A DNA stretch of 64,000 nt from contig CAVZVW010000009.1 in NCBI GenBank assembly GCA_963778845.1, forward strand, positions 806,001 through 870,000. Direction: 5' to 3'. Below, piece after piece: positions 39,870 to 49,877 of this stretch. The notes beneath the pieces are model-generated. The model was not told the DNA's origin. It did not search any database and was given only the letters and a program-made list of their open reading frames with translations. The stretch is from CAVZVW01 sp963778845 (GTDB lineage Bacteria > Actinomycetota > Actinomycetes > Actinomycetales > Kineosporiaceae). Position numbers and translations under genes: made by a program. Within the stretch, counting starts at the first letter, position 1; every line of letters starts with the position of its first letter.

Positions 39870-39888
39870 CTCGCACGCAGCGTGCGAG
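39870..39888. terminator. Short perfect palindrome between convergent genes
   Basis: CTCGCACGC and GCGTGCGAG are exact 9-bp arms around a single A, in the convergent gap between the TMEM175-like and MFS genes. As RNA it would form a six-to-seven pair hairpin, so it may terminate both transcripts. A protein-binding site is the alternative. Confidence 0.35.
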
Positions 39889-39973
39889 CCATCGAGCTCC
39901 GACCGTCGCGACACTGAACGACGTAGGCAAAGGAGGGGCTGCCACTGGGCGAGAGTTGCCGTATCGCTCCCAG

Positions 39974-41629
39974 CTACGTGGCGGCGGCAGGCGCTGTGAC
40001 GGGGTCGTCGGTCGGTGGCGACCGTGGCAGGCGTCGTACCCAGGCCAGGGAGAGCAACGCGAAGAGCGCAAGAAAGGCGAGGGCGGCCCGCAGGGCGCGA
40101 AGCTGGGCGTCGGAGTAGGTGGCCACGAGCTCGGCGGTCTGGTCCGCGGGCAGGCCGGCCTTCTGGGCGGCCTCTTCGACCTGTTTGGTGGAAACGAAGT
40201 TGACGCTGGCCTCGGCGGCCACCGAGACCTGCTGCTTGACCGAGTCGGGAAGCGACGGGCTCCCTTGTACCCCCTGGGTGAAGTTGGACGCGAGGGTGGC
40301 CAGGAGGATCGAGCCGACGAGCGCGACGCCGAGGGATGCGCCGAGGTTGAGCGAGGTGCCCTGGAGTCCCCCCGCCTCCCCGCCGCGAGCCGGCTCGACC
40401 GAGGACATGATCACGTTGCCCACCTGGGAGGCCAGCAGGCCGAGGCCGGCCCCGAGTAGCGCAAGGCCGGTGCCGAAACCCCATCCGCTCAGCTGCGGCT
40501 CCAGGAAGTACAGCAGCACCACCTCTCCCACGAGCATCGCCGCGATGCCGCGCTGGACGATCAGCTTGGGCGAGAAGCGTCCGGTCAGCGTCGAACCTCC
40601 GAGCGCGAACACGAACATCGCGACGGACATCGGGAGGATGGTCACCCCGGTCTTCAACGAGTCGAAGCCCAACACGGTCTGCAGATAGAGCGGCAGCACG
40701 AAGAACGTGGCCTGGATGATGAACGCCTGACACCACTGCACCACGAGCCCTGCGCGCATCCGCGGGATCTTGAGGAGAGCAAGGTCTAGCAGCGGCTCGT
40801 CCCCACGGTCCTTGACCGTGCGCTCACGGCGGCCGAACGCGACCAGCAGAACCGCCCCGATCAGGATCAACCACAGCGTCGGGGACAGTCCCAGCGGGGT
40901 CAGCGGTTTGCCGTTGACCTCTGGGACACCTGCGCTCGGGGTGATCCAGCCCCACTGGCTGGAGCGGAGGATCCCCAGCACGATGGTTCCCAGGCCCAAT
41001 GCGGACAGTACAGCGCCGGCCGTGTCGAGCTTGGCATTGCGCCGCTGCACTGCCGGGATGATCCGCAGGAAGAGCAGGATGATGAGGACCACGACCGACT
41101 CGGCCGCGAACACGTATCGCCAGGAGTAGTAGGCCGACACCCAGCCACCGACGAGAGGGCCGGCCGCCATCGACGCCCCGCTCACGCCGCCGAGGACCCC
41201 GTACGCGATCGCCCGCTGCTTGCCCTGGTAGGTCGCGGCGGTCAGCGCGGCGATGGCTGGGATCACCAGGATCGCCCCCATGCCCTCGATGAACGACCAG
41301 CCGATGACGAGCACTGCCAAGTTGGGCGCCACGGACGTGATGAAGGACCCAGTCCCGTAGACGAGCAGGCCCACCCAGAAAGCCTGTTTGGCTCCCCACC
41401 GTTCGCCGAACTTCCCACCGATGAGCATGAACGACGCCATGACCAGCGTGTACATCGTGATGGCCGTCTGCAGGCCGACGACGGTGGTGTTCAGGTCCGC
41501 GACGACCTGCGAGATGGACACGTTCATCACAGTGGTGTCCAGCACCATGATGAACTGCGCGGCAGCCAGCATGCCGACCACGCCCCACCCGGTCTTGGTG
41601 GCCACGCGTGATGCAGTGTCCGTCATCAT
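39974..41629 (-). CDS. MFS drug exporter, DHA2 (14-TM) family
   Basis: The 551-residue protein has about 14 hydrophobic segments and DHA2 motifs: MLAAAQFIMVLDTTVMNVSI (motif D1), GGKFGERWGAKQAF (motif A) and GVLGGVSGASMAAGPLVGGW (motif C, antiporter signature). It should export a hydrophobic compound by proton antiport. An extramembrane loop near the C-terminus (about residues 450-520) is charged and helical. The start ATGATG at 41629/41626 follows a GGAAGGACGCGG ribosome region. No adjacent TetR/MarR regulator is present. Confidence 0.92.
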   Translation of the reverse strand: MMTDTASRVATKTGWGVVGMLAAAQFIMVLDTTVMNVSISQVVADLNTTVVGLQTAITMYTLVMASFMLIGGKFGERWGAKQAFWVGLLVYGTGSFITSVAPNLAVLVIGWSFIEGMGAILVIPAIAALTAATYQGKQRAIAYGVLGGVSGASMAAGPLVGGWVSAYYSWRYVFAAESVVVLIILLFLRIIPAVQRRNAKLDTAGAVLSALGLGTIVLGILRSSQWGWITPSAGVPEVNGKPLTPLGLSPTLWLILIGAVLLVAFGRRERTVKDRGDEPLLDLALLKIPRMRAGLVVQWCQAFIIQATFFVLPLYLQTVLGFDSLKTGVTILPMSVAMFVFALGGSTLTGRFSPKLIVQRGIAAMLVGEVVLLYFLEPQLSGWGFGTGLALLGAGLGLLASQVGNVIMSSVEPARGGEAGGLQGTSLNLGASLGVALVGSILLATLASNFTQGVQGSPSLPDSVKQQVSVAAEASVNFVSTKQVEEAAQKAGLPADQTAELVATYSDAQLRALRAALAFLALFALLSLAWVRRLPRSPPTDDPVTAPAAAT

Positions 41630-41860
41630 CCGCGTCCTTCCGCCACAACTCCGGTGGCTGAGAGTCGACCCATCCCGGCGATAGACACTTCGACGACCAA
41701 ACTCGGCTGACCGCGCACGGCGGCTGCACGCGGCGTCGAGGCGCGCTGCAGGCAGCCTTCAGAGCCATTACCACGCGAGCCACGACCGTAGCCAGGGGGT
41801 CGACCCGCTCGACGTTCCCGGTGGACGCCGTGATCTGCGCGTCCACCGGGAACGGAATGG

Positions 41861-42397
41861 TCAGCTGGCCGAGCTGGCGGCGGCGACGTCGGCCTGTACC
41901 GCCTTTGGGTCCGCCTTGAGCTCTTTGCGGTCGACCTTCTCCGCGCCTTTGAGGCTTGCAGCGACCCGGTCGGCAATGGCCGCCGCGGCGACCGCGACGA
42001 CTGCACACTGGCCGTTGTCGAGGGTCTCGCCCAGATCCTTCAGATCGGATCTGCTCATCCCGCCTGCCGCGTGCCCGGCGAGCGCCCCGAGGCCGGCGCC
42101 GATGCCGGCGCCCCACATGATGCCGGCCCCGATAGCGACGGCCGGGAACAGTGCGACGCACAACCCGGTCGCCAGCCCCAGTCCGCCCCCGACCCAGGCG
42201 CCCTGGCGCAGCGGCTGCTCGTGCTTCTTGACGATCTTGACCTTGCCCTTGTCGTTCTTGGCGATGACCGCGGCGTCAAAGGTGTCGACCATGTGCTCGT
42301 CGTAGTACAGCGACTTGATGCCCTCGTAGTCCGCCTCGGCGGCATCAAGTGAGTCGTAGGTCGCGGCGAACGCGGCGAACGTGTCCAGTCCTTCCAT
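41861..42397 (-). CDS. DUF1269-family membrane protein
   Basis: The 178-residue protein pairs an N-terminal soluble domain (FAATYDSLDAAEADYEGIKSL...AAVIAKNDKGKVKIVKKHE) with a glycine-rich hydrophobic region (GLGLATGLCVALFPAVAIGAGIMWGAGIGAGLGALAGH, about residues 72-110) and an alanine-rich helical tail. That arrangement matches DUF1269. ATG 42397 has AGGAG six bases upstream; GTG 42400 is adjacent. Function is unknown; relatives are often stress-linked. About 230 bp of featureless DNA separate it from the MFS gene. Confidence 0.8.
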   Translation of the reverse strand: MEGLDTFAAFAATYDSLDAAEADYEGIKSLYYDEHMVDTFDAAVIAKNDKGKVKIVKKHEQPLRQGAWVGGGLGLATGLCVALFPAVAIGAGIMWGAGIGAGLGALAGHAAGGMSRSDLKDLGETLDNGQCAVVAVAAAAIADRVAASLKGAEKVDRKELKADPKAVQADVAAASSAS

Positions 42398-42438
42398 CAC
42401 AGCTCCTTCGTGGGTGGTCGTATCGGTTGGGCGTTCCC

Positions 42439-42759
42439 TCAGGCTTCGTCGGCCTCCAGCGCGTCCTCGATGGCCACGGCGAGCCCGAGTGCCCTGGCGA
42501 TGTTCGCGGCTGCATTGACGACCCGGGGGCCTCCGACAATCGGGGCGAGTGTCACCAGCACGCTCTGGGCGTCTACCAGGGTCAGCCCGCTGTCGACCGC
42601 CGGGCCAAGGTTCACCAGGTAGGACGCCGGGGGTGCGTCGACGGCGATCAGCCCAGCCACGCGGACCAGCATCAAGTCGCGATCGGCCAGGTTGGCACGG
42701 GCCACCGATGCCGCGGTCATGTCAGCCAGGGTGTCCAGCAGGGGCCGTTCTTCAGTCAT
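42439..42759 (-). CDS. Carboxymuconolactone decarboxylase-like (CMD) protein
   Basis: The 106-residue all-helical protein matches small actinobacterial CMD-family members: LVRVAGLIAVDAPPASYLVNLG and VTLAPIVGGPRVVNAAANIARALGL. The AhpD-type CxxC is absent, so peroxidase-linked redox activity is unlikely. It precedes the DUF1269 gene on the same strand with a 41-bp gap, suggesting co-expression. Confidence 0.8.
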   Translation of the reverse strand: MTEERPLLDTLADMTAASVARANLADRDLMLVRVAGLIAVDAPPASYLVNLGPAVDSGLTLVDAQSVLVTLAPIVGGPRVVNAAANIARALGLAVAIEDALEADEA

Positions 42760-42781
42760 GACGGGGGTCCTATCTGTCGGA

Positions 42782-42839
42782 TGGTCTGATCGGCTCTGTC
42801 AGGTGGCCTGATCGGCTCTGTCAGGTGGCCTGATCGGCC
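42782..42839. repeat. 22-bp tandem repeat upstream of the CMD gene
   Basis: Two full copies of TGGYCTGATCGGCTCTGTCAGG (42782-42803, 42804-42825) and a 14-bp partial copy. They lie between the CMD gene start and the end of dgt, close to the right end of the duplicated dgt block. Confidence 0.85.
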
Positions 42840-42913
42840 ACGATCTCACATGGGCCAGCGAACGGGAATGGCGGGTCTTCACCCCGGAAGTGCAAGATCG
42901 AAGAGCGGCCAGG

Positions 42914-44191
42914 TCAGGGCGGCGGACGGCACAGGCGCTGGTGCCAGTCCACCGCGCTGACGTCGGTGAGCGAGGCCACCTGGTCGATGACGGCCCGGCG
43001 GCGGGCGGCGTCGTCCGGCGCCCTCCGCCACGCCGCTGCGTGCGGCGGTTGCAGCCCTGCCGGTGCATCGTCGGTCAGCCGCGCCACGAGCTCGGCGAGC
43101 AGCTCCTGCTGGCGCTCGTAGACGGGCCGGCGCTCGTCCAACGTCATCACGTAGACGGCGGCCACCGCCTTGAGCGCGGTGATCTCCACCAGGGTGCGCC
43201 TGGGCACCACGAGGTCCGCCGCGTACCGGGTGAGCCGGCCCGGGCCGGACGCCGCCCGCGTGGACTCCTCGGCGGCGTGCGTGAAGCGCCCGATCAGCTG
43301 GCTGGTCATGTCCTTCAACGCCGCCAGGGCGGGGTACCCGCCGTCGAAGTGCCGCACCCACGCGGGCAGCCTGCGCAGGTCCGCGAGTGCCTGGGACACC
43401 TCGTCGTCCTGCGCGTCGGCCAGGTACCAGTGCCGAACCTGCTCGGCGACCCGTTGCACCGCACCGGGATCCGCGAGCTCACGCGGGTCGACCTGGCCGG
43501 CGACGACGGCGTCCTCGACGTCGTGCACGCTGTAGGCGATGTCGTCGGCGAGGTCCATGACCTGTGCCTCGAGGCACCGCCGACCCGACGGGGCCCCGGC
43601 CCGCAGCCACGCGAACGCCTCGCCGTCGTCGGCGTAGACGCCGAACTTCGACGACGCGCCGCCCCCAGGGCCCGCGTGACGCCGCCACGGGTACTTCACT
43701 GTCGCGTCGAGGCTCGCCCTGGTGAGGTTGAGACCGGCCTCGCGACCGGTCGCGACGTGCACGACCTTCGGCTCGAGACGGGTCAGCACACGCAGGGTCT
43801 GGGCGTTGCCCTCGTAGCCGCCGATGTCGGCTGCGACGGCGTCGAGCGCGAACTCGCCGTTGTGCCCGAACGGGGGGTGCCCGAGGTCGTGGGCAAGGCA
43901 CGCGGTGTCGACGACGTCGGGGTCGCACCCCAGGGCTGCCCCCAGCTCCCGGCCGACCTGGGCCACCTCGAGGCTGTGGGTGAGCCGGTTGCGGGCGAAG
44001 TCGCCGTCGTCGGGGCCCATCACCTGCGTCTTGGCTGCGAGCCTGCGCAACGCCGAGGAGTGCACCACCCTCGCCCGGTCCCGCGCGAAGTCACCACGCC
44101 TGGTGTCCTTCGGCGGCTCGGGCACGTGGCGCTCGCGATCCTGCGGGGAGTACCCCGCCTCGGCGGCCGGCCCAGCCCCCCGCTCAGCCAC
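42914..44191 (-). CDS. dgt: Deoxyguanosinetriphosphate triphosphohydrolase-like protein
   Basis: Dgt hydrolyses dGTP (or other dNTPs) to the nucleoside and triphosphate. The 425-residue HD-domain protein has SSALRRLAAKTQV, RLTHSLEVAQVGRELG with the first His, and HDLGHPPFGHNGE, which supplies the HD metal ligands, plus DLADDIAYSVHDVEDA. GTG 44191 overlaps the dusB stop by 8 bp, so it is coupled to dusB. Part of this gene is duplicated at 38578-39033. Confidence 0.94.
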   Translation of the reverse strand: MAERGAGPAAEAGYSPQDRERHVPEPPKDTRRGDFARDRARVVHSSALRRLAAKTQVMGPDDGDFARNRLTHSLEVAQVGRELGAALGCDPDVVDTACLAHDLGHPPFGHNGEFALDAVAADIGGYEGNAQTLRVLTRLEPKVVHVATGREAGLNLTRASLDATVKYPWRRHAGPGGGASSKFGVYADDGEAFAWLRAGAPSGRRCLEAQVMDLADDIAYSVHDVEDAVVAGQVDPRELADPGAVQRVAEQVRHWYLADAQDDEVSQALADLRRLPAWVRHFDGGYPALAALKDMTSQLIGRFTHAAEESTRAASGPGRLTRYAADLVVPRRTLVEITALKAVAAVYVMTLDERRPVYERQQELLAELVARLTDDAPAGLQPPHAAAWRRAPDDAARRRAVIDQVASLTDVSAVDWHQRLCRPPP

Positions 44192-45350
44192 CGGAGACCG
44201 ACAGCTCGGCGCCGAGCACCTCGGCGGCTGCGTGGTCGTCGAGGTCGCGGTCGTCCAGCCACCCGTCGGGCAGGCTCACGCGACGCGCCGGCCCGCTACG
44301 CCCACGCGGCCCCTCGGCGACGTCCCCCGGGTACGGCTGTGCGCCGTCCAGCGCGCCGGTGACCACTCCGAGCTCGGCAAGGGAGTCCAGGAGCGCAAGC
44401 CGGGCGCGCACCTCGTGGCCGACGACGTACCCCTTGAGGTACCAGGCGATGTGCTTGCGGATGTCGCGGCACGCCCGCCGCTCGGCGTCCGGGTAGCGCT
44501 GGGCGTAGTGCTCGACGAGCAGGACGACGTGGCGCCGCATGGTCTCCAGCACCGTCGCCAGGGTGGGGCGGGCACGGTCGGCGCGGCCGTCGAAGGCGGC
44601 GGCGAGGTCGGCGAACAGCCAGGGCCGCCCCAGGCACCCGCGGCCGACGACGACGCCGTCGCACCCTGTGCGGCGCATCATCGCCATGGCGTCCTCGGCC
44701 GACCAGACGTCGCCGTTGCCGAGCACGGGGATCGTGCGCACGGCCTCCTTGAGCCGGGCGATCGCCGACCAGTCGGCCACCCCGGAGTAGTAGTCCGCCG
44801 CGGTGCGCGCATGCAGCGCCACGGCGGCCACCCCCTCGGCCTCGGCGATGCGGCCGGCCTCGAGGTAGGTGAGGTGGTCCTCGTCGACCCCCTTGCGCAT
44901 CTTCACCGTGACGGGCACGCCGTACGGTTCGCCGGCACGCACCGCCTGGCCGACGACGGCGGCGAACAGCCCGAGCTTCCACGGCAGGGCCGAACCGCCG
45001 CCCTTGCGCGTGACCTTGGGCACCGGGCAGCCGAAGTTGAGGTCCACGTGGTCGGCTCGGCCCTCGTCGGCGAGCATCCGCACGGCCGCGCCCACCGTCT
45101 GCGGGTGCACCCCGTACACCTGCACGCTGCGCGGGTGCTCGTCGGGGTCGTGCTGGATGAGCCGCAGGGACTCGTCGTTGCGCTCGAGCAGCGCCCGCGA
45201 CGTCACCATCTCGCTGACGAAGGCGCCGCGGCCGCCCTGGCCCGCCATCTGCTCGCGGCACAGGCGCCGGAACGCCTGGTTCGTGATGCCGGCCATCGGG
45301 GCGAGCACCACCGGGGTGGCCAGCTCGTGCGGCCCGATGGACAGCGACAC
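44184..45350 (-). CDS. dusB: tRNA-dihydrouridine synthase
   Basis: DusB reduces specific uridines of tRNA using FMN. The 388-residue TIM-barrel protein has VVLAPMAGITNQAFRRLC, VDLNFGCPVPKVTRKGGG with the catalytic Cys, VTVKMRKG and the FMN-phosphate region VVVGRGCLGRPW, followed by a helical tRNA-binding domain. GTG 45350 starts one base after the stop of the upstream lipoprotein gene. The dusB-dgt pairing is usual in actinobacteria. Confidence 0.95.
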   Translation of the reverse strand: MSLSIGPHELATPVVLAPMAGITNQAFRRLCREQMAGQGGRGAFVSEMVTSRALLERNDESLRLIQHDPDEHPRSVQVYGVHPQTVGAAVRMLADEGRADHVDLNFGCPVPKVTRKGGGSALPWKLGLFAAVVGQAVRAGEPYGVPVTVKMRKGVDEDHLTYLEAGRIAEAEGVAAVALHARTAADYYSGVADWSAIARLKEAVRTIPVLGNGDVWSAEDAMAMMRRTGCDGVVVGRGCLGRPWLFADLAAAFDGRADRARPTLATVLETMRRHVVLLVEHYAQRYPDAERRACRDIRKHIAWYLKGYVVGHEVRARLALLDSLAELGVVTGALDGAQPYPGDVAEGPRGRSGPARRVSLPDGWLDDRDLDDHAAAEVLGAELSVSGG

Positions 45351-45351
45351 G

Positions 45352-46008
45352 TCAGGACAGCGAGAACGACGTCCGGGCCAGCACGAAGGCGTGGCCCGTG
45401 CCGAGGTGGTCGCACCGGATCCCCGACGGCTGGCTGGTGCACTGGAAGTCGCCCACCCGGATGGCGTGGCGGTAGGCGAGCACCTCGGTGGCGCCGAGAA
45501 CCGTGTCGCCCGCGCAGACGAAGTGCGCACGGCCGCCGCTCAGCGAGATGCCCTGGCCGAAGTCGACCGGGCAGCTCGAGGGCTTCGCGGGCGGGCGCCA
45601 CGTCCGCTGGGCGATGTCGCAGCGAGCGCCCGTGGCGTCCATGTAGCAGCCGATGTTCTTGCTCGGTGCGGAGAAGAAGGCCTGTGAACGGCGCGACACG
45701 CTCACCTTCCCCCCGGACTTGCCGCTCGCGGCGGTGGCCGACGGCGAGGCCGACCCCGTGGCGGACCCGGCGATCTGGCCGATGGCCTGCCCGAGGCCGG
45801 AGCCACCGGAGCCGGCCGAAGACTCGGCGGAGCTCGCAGCGGGCGTGCCGGAGGGCAGCCCCGGACCAGACGCCGCGCCGCCACCTCCGACGGGACCGCC
45901 CGCAGGAGCCGGCGAACCCCCGGACGATGTCCCGGAGCAGCCGGCCATCCCCGCCAGCGGGAGTGCGACGAGCACAGCCGCGGCCACCGATCTCAGCATC
46001 CCTCGCAT
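45352..46008 (-). CDS. Lipoprotein with DUF6636-like C-terminal domain
   Basis: The 218-residue protein has a lipoprotein signal (MRGMLRSVAAAVLVALPLAGMAGC, Cys about 24), a Gly/Ser/Ala/Pro linker to about residue 105, and a cysteine-rich domain (SPSKNIGCYMD-like start, CDIAQRTWRPP, CPVDFGQGISL, FVCAGDTVLG, GIRCDHLGTGHAFVL). The six cysteines suggest disulfides outside the cell. It lies between glyS and dusB with gaps of 1-2 bases. GTG 46017 and ATG 45999 are alternative starts. DUF6636 assignment is from motif memory. Confidence 0.78.
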   Translation of the reverse strand: MRGMLRSVAAAVLVALPLAGMAGCSGTSSGGSPAPAGGPVGGGGAASGPGLPSGTPAASSAESSAGSGGSGLGQAIGQIAGSATGSASPSATAASGKSGGKVSVSRRSQAFFSAPSKNIGCYMDATGARCDIAQRTWRPPAKPSSCPVDFGQGISLSGGRAHFVCAGDTVLGATEVLAYRHAIRVGDFQCTSQPSGIRCDHLGTGHAFVLARTSFSLS

Positions 46009-46010
46009 GT

Positions 46011-47408
<1,398 letters not shown>

Positions 47409-47461
47409 GGGGCACTCCATCCGGCTGGGTGTCGGCGGACTCGGCGGCGAGCCACGCCAGG

Positions 47462-47833
47462 CTACCGGTCGGCGTCGCGGCCCCGTCGGGCGGTGTCGGC
47501 ATCGCCGGCGCGGTCCGGCGCGGTCTCGACGATCCCGCTGCCTTCGCGGGTCCAGCAGAGCACGTCCTCGTAGGCGCTCGCCTCGTCGAGGGCCCGGGAC
47601 AGCAGGGGGACGGCGCGTAGCTTGACCTCGTACGACGACAGGGCGCGGCGGTACGCGCCGACTGAGACCCAGGTGGTCAGCAGCGTCCACGCCGTGGCGT
47701 CGTCGGCTGCCCTGCCGACCCTGGCACTGGTGCAGCCGACGGAGGCGGTCAAGGCCTCCATGGCCGGTCGCGCAGTGGCCAGGAAGTCGTCGGCGTCCTC
47801 GACGGGGACGGCGTAACGGGTGACGACGTGCAT
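47462..47833 (-). CDS. Antibiotic biosynthesis monooxygenase (ABM)-fold protein
   Basis: The 123-residue protein matches the ABM/dimeric alpha-beta barrel fold: MHVVTRYAVPVEDADDFLATARPAMEAL, then TSARVGRAADDATAWTLLTTW and AYRRALSSYEVKLRAVPLL. Such proteins can be monooxygenases or binding proteins; no catalytic residue is decisive. It is divergent from the ZIP transporter gene and shares the intergenic region with the Zur box, 20 bp from its start, so it could also be metal-controlled. Confidence 0.72.
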   Translation of the reverse strand: MHVVTRYAVPVEDADDFLATARPAMEALTASVGCTSARVGRAADDATAWTLLTTWVSVGAYRRALSSYEVKLRAVPLLSRALDEASAYEDVLCWTREGSGIVETAPDRAGDADTARRGRDADR

Positions 47834-47852
47834 GCGCGCAGCCTACTCCATG

Positions 47853-47867
47853 TGAGAACGGTTCTCA
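47853..47867. promoter_or_regulatory. Zur box (15-bp palindrome)
   Basis: TGAGAACGGTTCTCA is a perfect 7-1-7 inverted repeat matching the Fur/Zur box pattern of actinobacteria. It lies 8 bp upstream of TACGGT, the probable -10 of the ZIP gene, and 20 bp from the start of the divergent ABM gene. A bound repressor would block both. The Fur-family gene in the same operon makes autoregulation likely. Confidence 0.82.
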
Positions 47868-47888
47868 TTCTCTGCTACGGTGCCGAGC

Positions 47889-48617
47889 GTGGCCATGCTC
47901 GTCGCACTCACCACCGTCGTCTCGACCGGGCTCGGCGGCCTGGTGGCGCTGCGCCACCGAGACCAGCTTCACCTGATCCTCGGGTTCACCGCGGGCGTCC
48001 TGCTGGGCCTCGTCGCGTTCGACCTGCTCCCGCAGGTGTACGCACTCGGGGGCTCGACAACCTGGCTCGGGCTGCCCGCCGTGGCCATCGCGTTCGTCAT
48101 CGGCTTCGTGGTGCTGCACGCCGTCGAACGCTCCTTCTCCCTGCACCACGCTCACGAGAGCGAGTACGGCGAGCACCACCACACCCCCGAGCTCGGGCTG
48201 ATCTCGGCCTCTGCGCTTGCCGTCCACTCGTTCCTCGACGGTGTGGGCATCGGCCTGGCGTTCCAGCTGAACTCGGCGATCGGCATCGCCGTCGCCCTCG
48301 CCGTCATCGCCCACGACTTCGCCGACGGGCTCAACACGGTCACGCTCATGCTGCGCCACGGCAACAGCGAGCGGCGCACCCGGGTGATGCTCGCCGTCGA
48401 CGCGGTGGCACCCCTGCTGGGCGCAGCCTCGACGATGCTGTTCCACCTGCCCGACACGGCACTGGCCATGTACCTGGCCTTCTTCGCCGGCTTCCTGCTC
48501 TACCTGGCTACCGGCGACATCCTGCCGGAGGCCCACGCCCGCCACCCGTCGCGTCTGACTTTGCTGACCACCGTGGGCGGCCTGGCGTTCATCGGCACGG
48601 TCGTGGCGCTGTCATGA
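47889..48617 (+). CDS. ZIP-family metal transporter
   Basis: ZIP transporters import Zn2+ or related metals. The 242-residue protein has about eight membrane segments. A His-rich loop (HHAHESEYGEHHH) lies between segments 3 and 4, and the metal-site helices HSFLDGVGIGLAF and HDFADGLNTVTLML carry His, Asp and Asn ligands. GTG 47889 is seven bases after TACGGT, so the message is probably leaderless; GTG 47880 and ATG 47895 are alternatives. The gene is directly behind the Zur box and coupled to the zur gene. Confidence 0.9.
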   Translation: MAMLVALTTVVSTGLGGLVALRHRDQLHLILGFTAGVLLGLVAFDLLPQVYALGGSTTWLGLPAVAIAFVIGFVVLHAVERSFSLHHAHESEYGEHHHTPELGLISASALAVHSFLDGVGIGLAFQLNSAIGIAVALAVIAHDFADGLNTVTLMLRHGNSERRTRVMLAVDAVAPLLGAASTMLFHLPDTALAMYLAFFAGFLLYLATGDILPEAHARHPSRLTLLTTVGGLAFIGTVVALS

Positions 48618-48997
48618 GCCGGCGTGACGACGTGGTCGCAGCACTGCAGGCCGCCGACGGCTTCCGCAGCGCGCAGCAGCTGTACAGCGAGGTACGAGCG
48701 GGCGGCACCCGGATCGGCCTGGCGACGGTGTACCGCACTCTTCAGGCGATGGCCGGCGCGGCCGAGGTCGACTGGCTACGCGCCGATGACGGCGAGGTGG
48801 TCTACCGGCTGTGCAGCATGAGCCGGCATCACCACCACCTGACGTGCCGCCTGTGCCGGCGGACCGTGGAGGTGGACTCGGCGTCAGTCGAGCGCTGGGC
48901 ACGCCGCATCGCCGCCGACAGCGACTTCGCCGACGTCGAGCACGTCGTCGAGGTGTTCGGCACCTGCCGGTCGTGCGCCGACTCGACCGGCGCATGA
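48614..48997 (+). CDS. zur: Fur-family repressor, probably Zur
   Basis: The 127-residue protein has the Fur winged helix (VVAALQAADGFRSAQQLYSEV, GLATVYRTLQAMAGA), a regulatory metal region MSRHHHHLTCRLC and two CxxC pairs (Cys78/81 and Cys118/121) for structural zinc. The start overlaps the ZIP stop (ATGA). Co-transcription with a ZIP importer behind a Zur box supports zinc rather than iron sensing. Confidence 0.88.
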   Translation: MSRRDDVVAALQAADGFRSAQQLYSEVRAGGTRIGLATVYRTLQAMAGAAEVDWLRADDGEVVYRLCSMSRHHHHLTCRLCRRTVEVDSASVERWARRIAADSDFADVEHVVEVFGTCRSCADSTGA

Positions 48998-49020
48998 TCG
49001 CCAGCCTCTCAACGGGGCGC

Positions 49021-49107
49021 GTGATCGCCAGTCCGGCGCCATAAGTACCTCGACACGCCCGGTGAGGGCGGTGGCGCCGGGGTTATGGCGCAGGGGTGGC
49101 GATCATG
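49021..49107. repeat. Long inverted repeat, GGCGATCATG family, copy 2
   Basis: Left arm 49020-49044 (GTGATCGCCAGTCCGGCGCC then ATAA) pairs with right arm 49083-49107 (TTATGGCGC...GGTGGCGATCATG) with four mismatches in 25 bp. A third family box, ATGATCGCCA, is at 48993-49002 over the zur stop codon. It lies between convergent zur and aquaporin genes, the same kind of location as copy 1 at 9017-9104. Confidence 0.75.
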
Positions 49108-49137
49108 GCCGCACCCGACGCCGGGCCGGCGGCAGTG

Positions 49138-49770
49138 TCAGGCCAGGTCGGCGGGGTTCAGGTACCGGAACGTGTAGGCAGCGATCGCCCCGCCGATCAG
49201 GTTCGCGATGATCACCAACCACACGACCGACCAGCCTGCGAGGCCGGCCACGCTGACCCCCAGGGCCACCGCAGGGTTGAAGGCGCCACCGGAGATCGGA
49301 CCGACCGCGACCGCACCGGCAGCGACGGTGAAGCCGATGGCCAGGCCGTAGAAGGAGTTGTTCGGGTGGTCCTTGCTCGTCGCGACGTTGAGCACGACGT
49401 AGGCCAGCGCGAAGGTGAAGAGGATCTCGGCCACACCGGCCGCGAGCAGGCGCTCGCCCGTGGGCGCGGCGGCCGCCTTGGCAACGCCCGGCACAAGCCA
49501 GCGCCCGAAGAGGGCGCCGACGACGCCCGCCACCATCTGGGCGCCCCAGTAGGGCAGGGCGTCGCTCATCGCGATCTTGCCGCGCAGCATGACGGCCAGC
49601 GTGACCGCGGGGTTGTAGTGCCCACCGGAGATGTGCCCGCCGGCGAACACCATGACCATGAGCGCGGCGCCGATGCCGAGCGGAGCCAGTGGCGCGTTCA
49701 GGCCGACCGCGCACGTGACGGTGAGGACCAGGAAGAAGGTGCCGATGAACTCGGTGACGTACTTGCGCAT
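49138..49770 (-). CDS. Aquaporin / MIP channel
   Basis: The 210-residue protein has six membrane segments and both half-helix signatures, GGHYNPAVT (about residue 50) and GGAFNPAVA (about residue 161). The Arg expected after the second NPA is Ala-Leu-Gly context here, so the selectivity filter deviates from classic water channels and glycerol or small-solute passage is possible. The first transmembrane helix EFIGTFFLVLTVTCAVG is typical. The start is ATG 49770. Confidence 0.92.
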   Translation of the reverse strand: MRKYVTEFIGTFFLVLTVTCAVGLNAPLAPLGIGAALMVMVFAGGHISGGHYNPAVTLAVMLRGKIAMSDALPYWGAQMVAGVVGALFGRWLVPGVAKAAAAPTGERLLAAGVAEILFTFALAYVVLNVATSKDHPNNSFYGLAIGFTVAAGAVAVGPISGGAFNPAVALGVSVAGLAGWSVVWLVIIANLIGGAIAAYTFRYLNPADLA

Positions 49771-49877
49771 CGTGATGACCTCGTCGGTTAGCGGTCAGGC
49801 GTCGGGCAGGGTCGTGGCGTCGAACAGGCAGGTGCGCCTGCCGGACTCTAGCGAACCGCCGGGCCGCCGCGAAGGAC

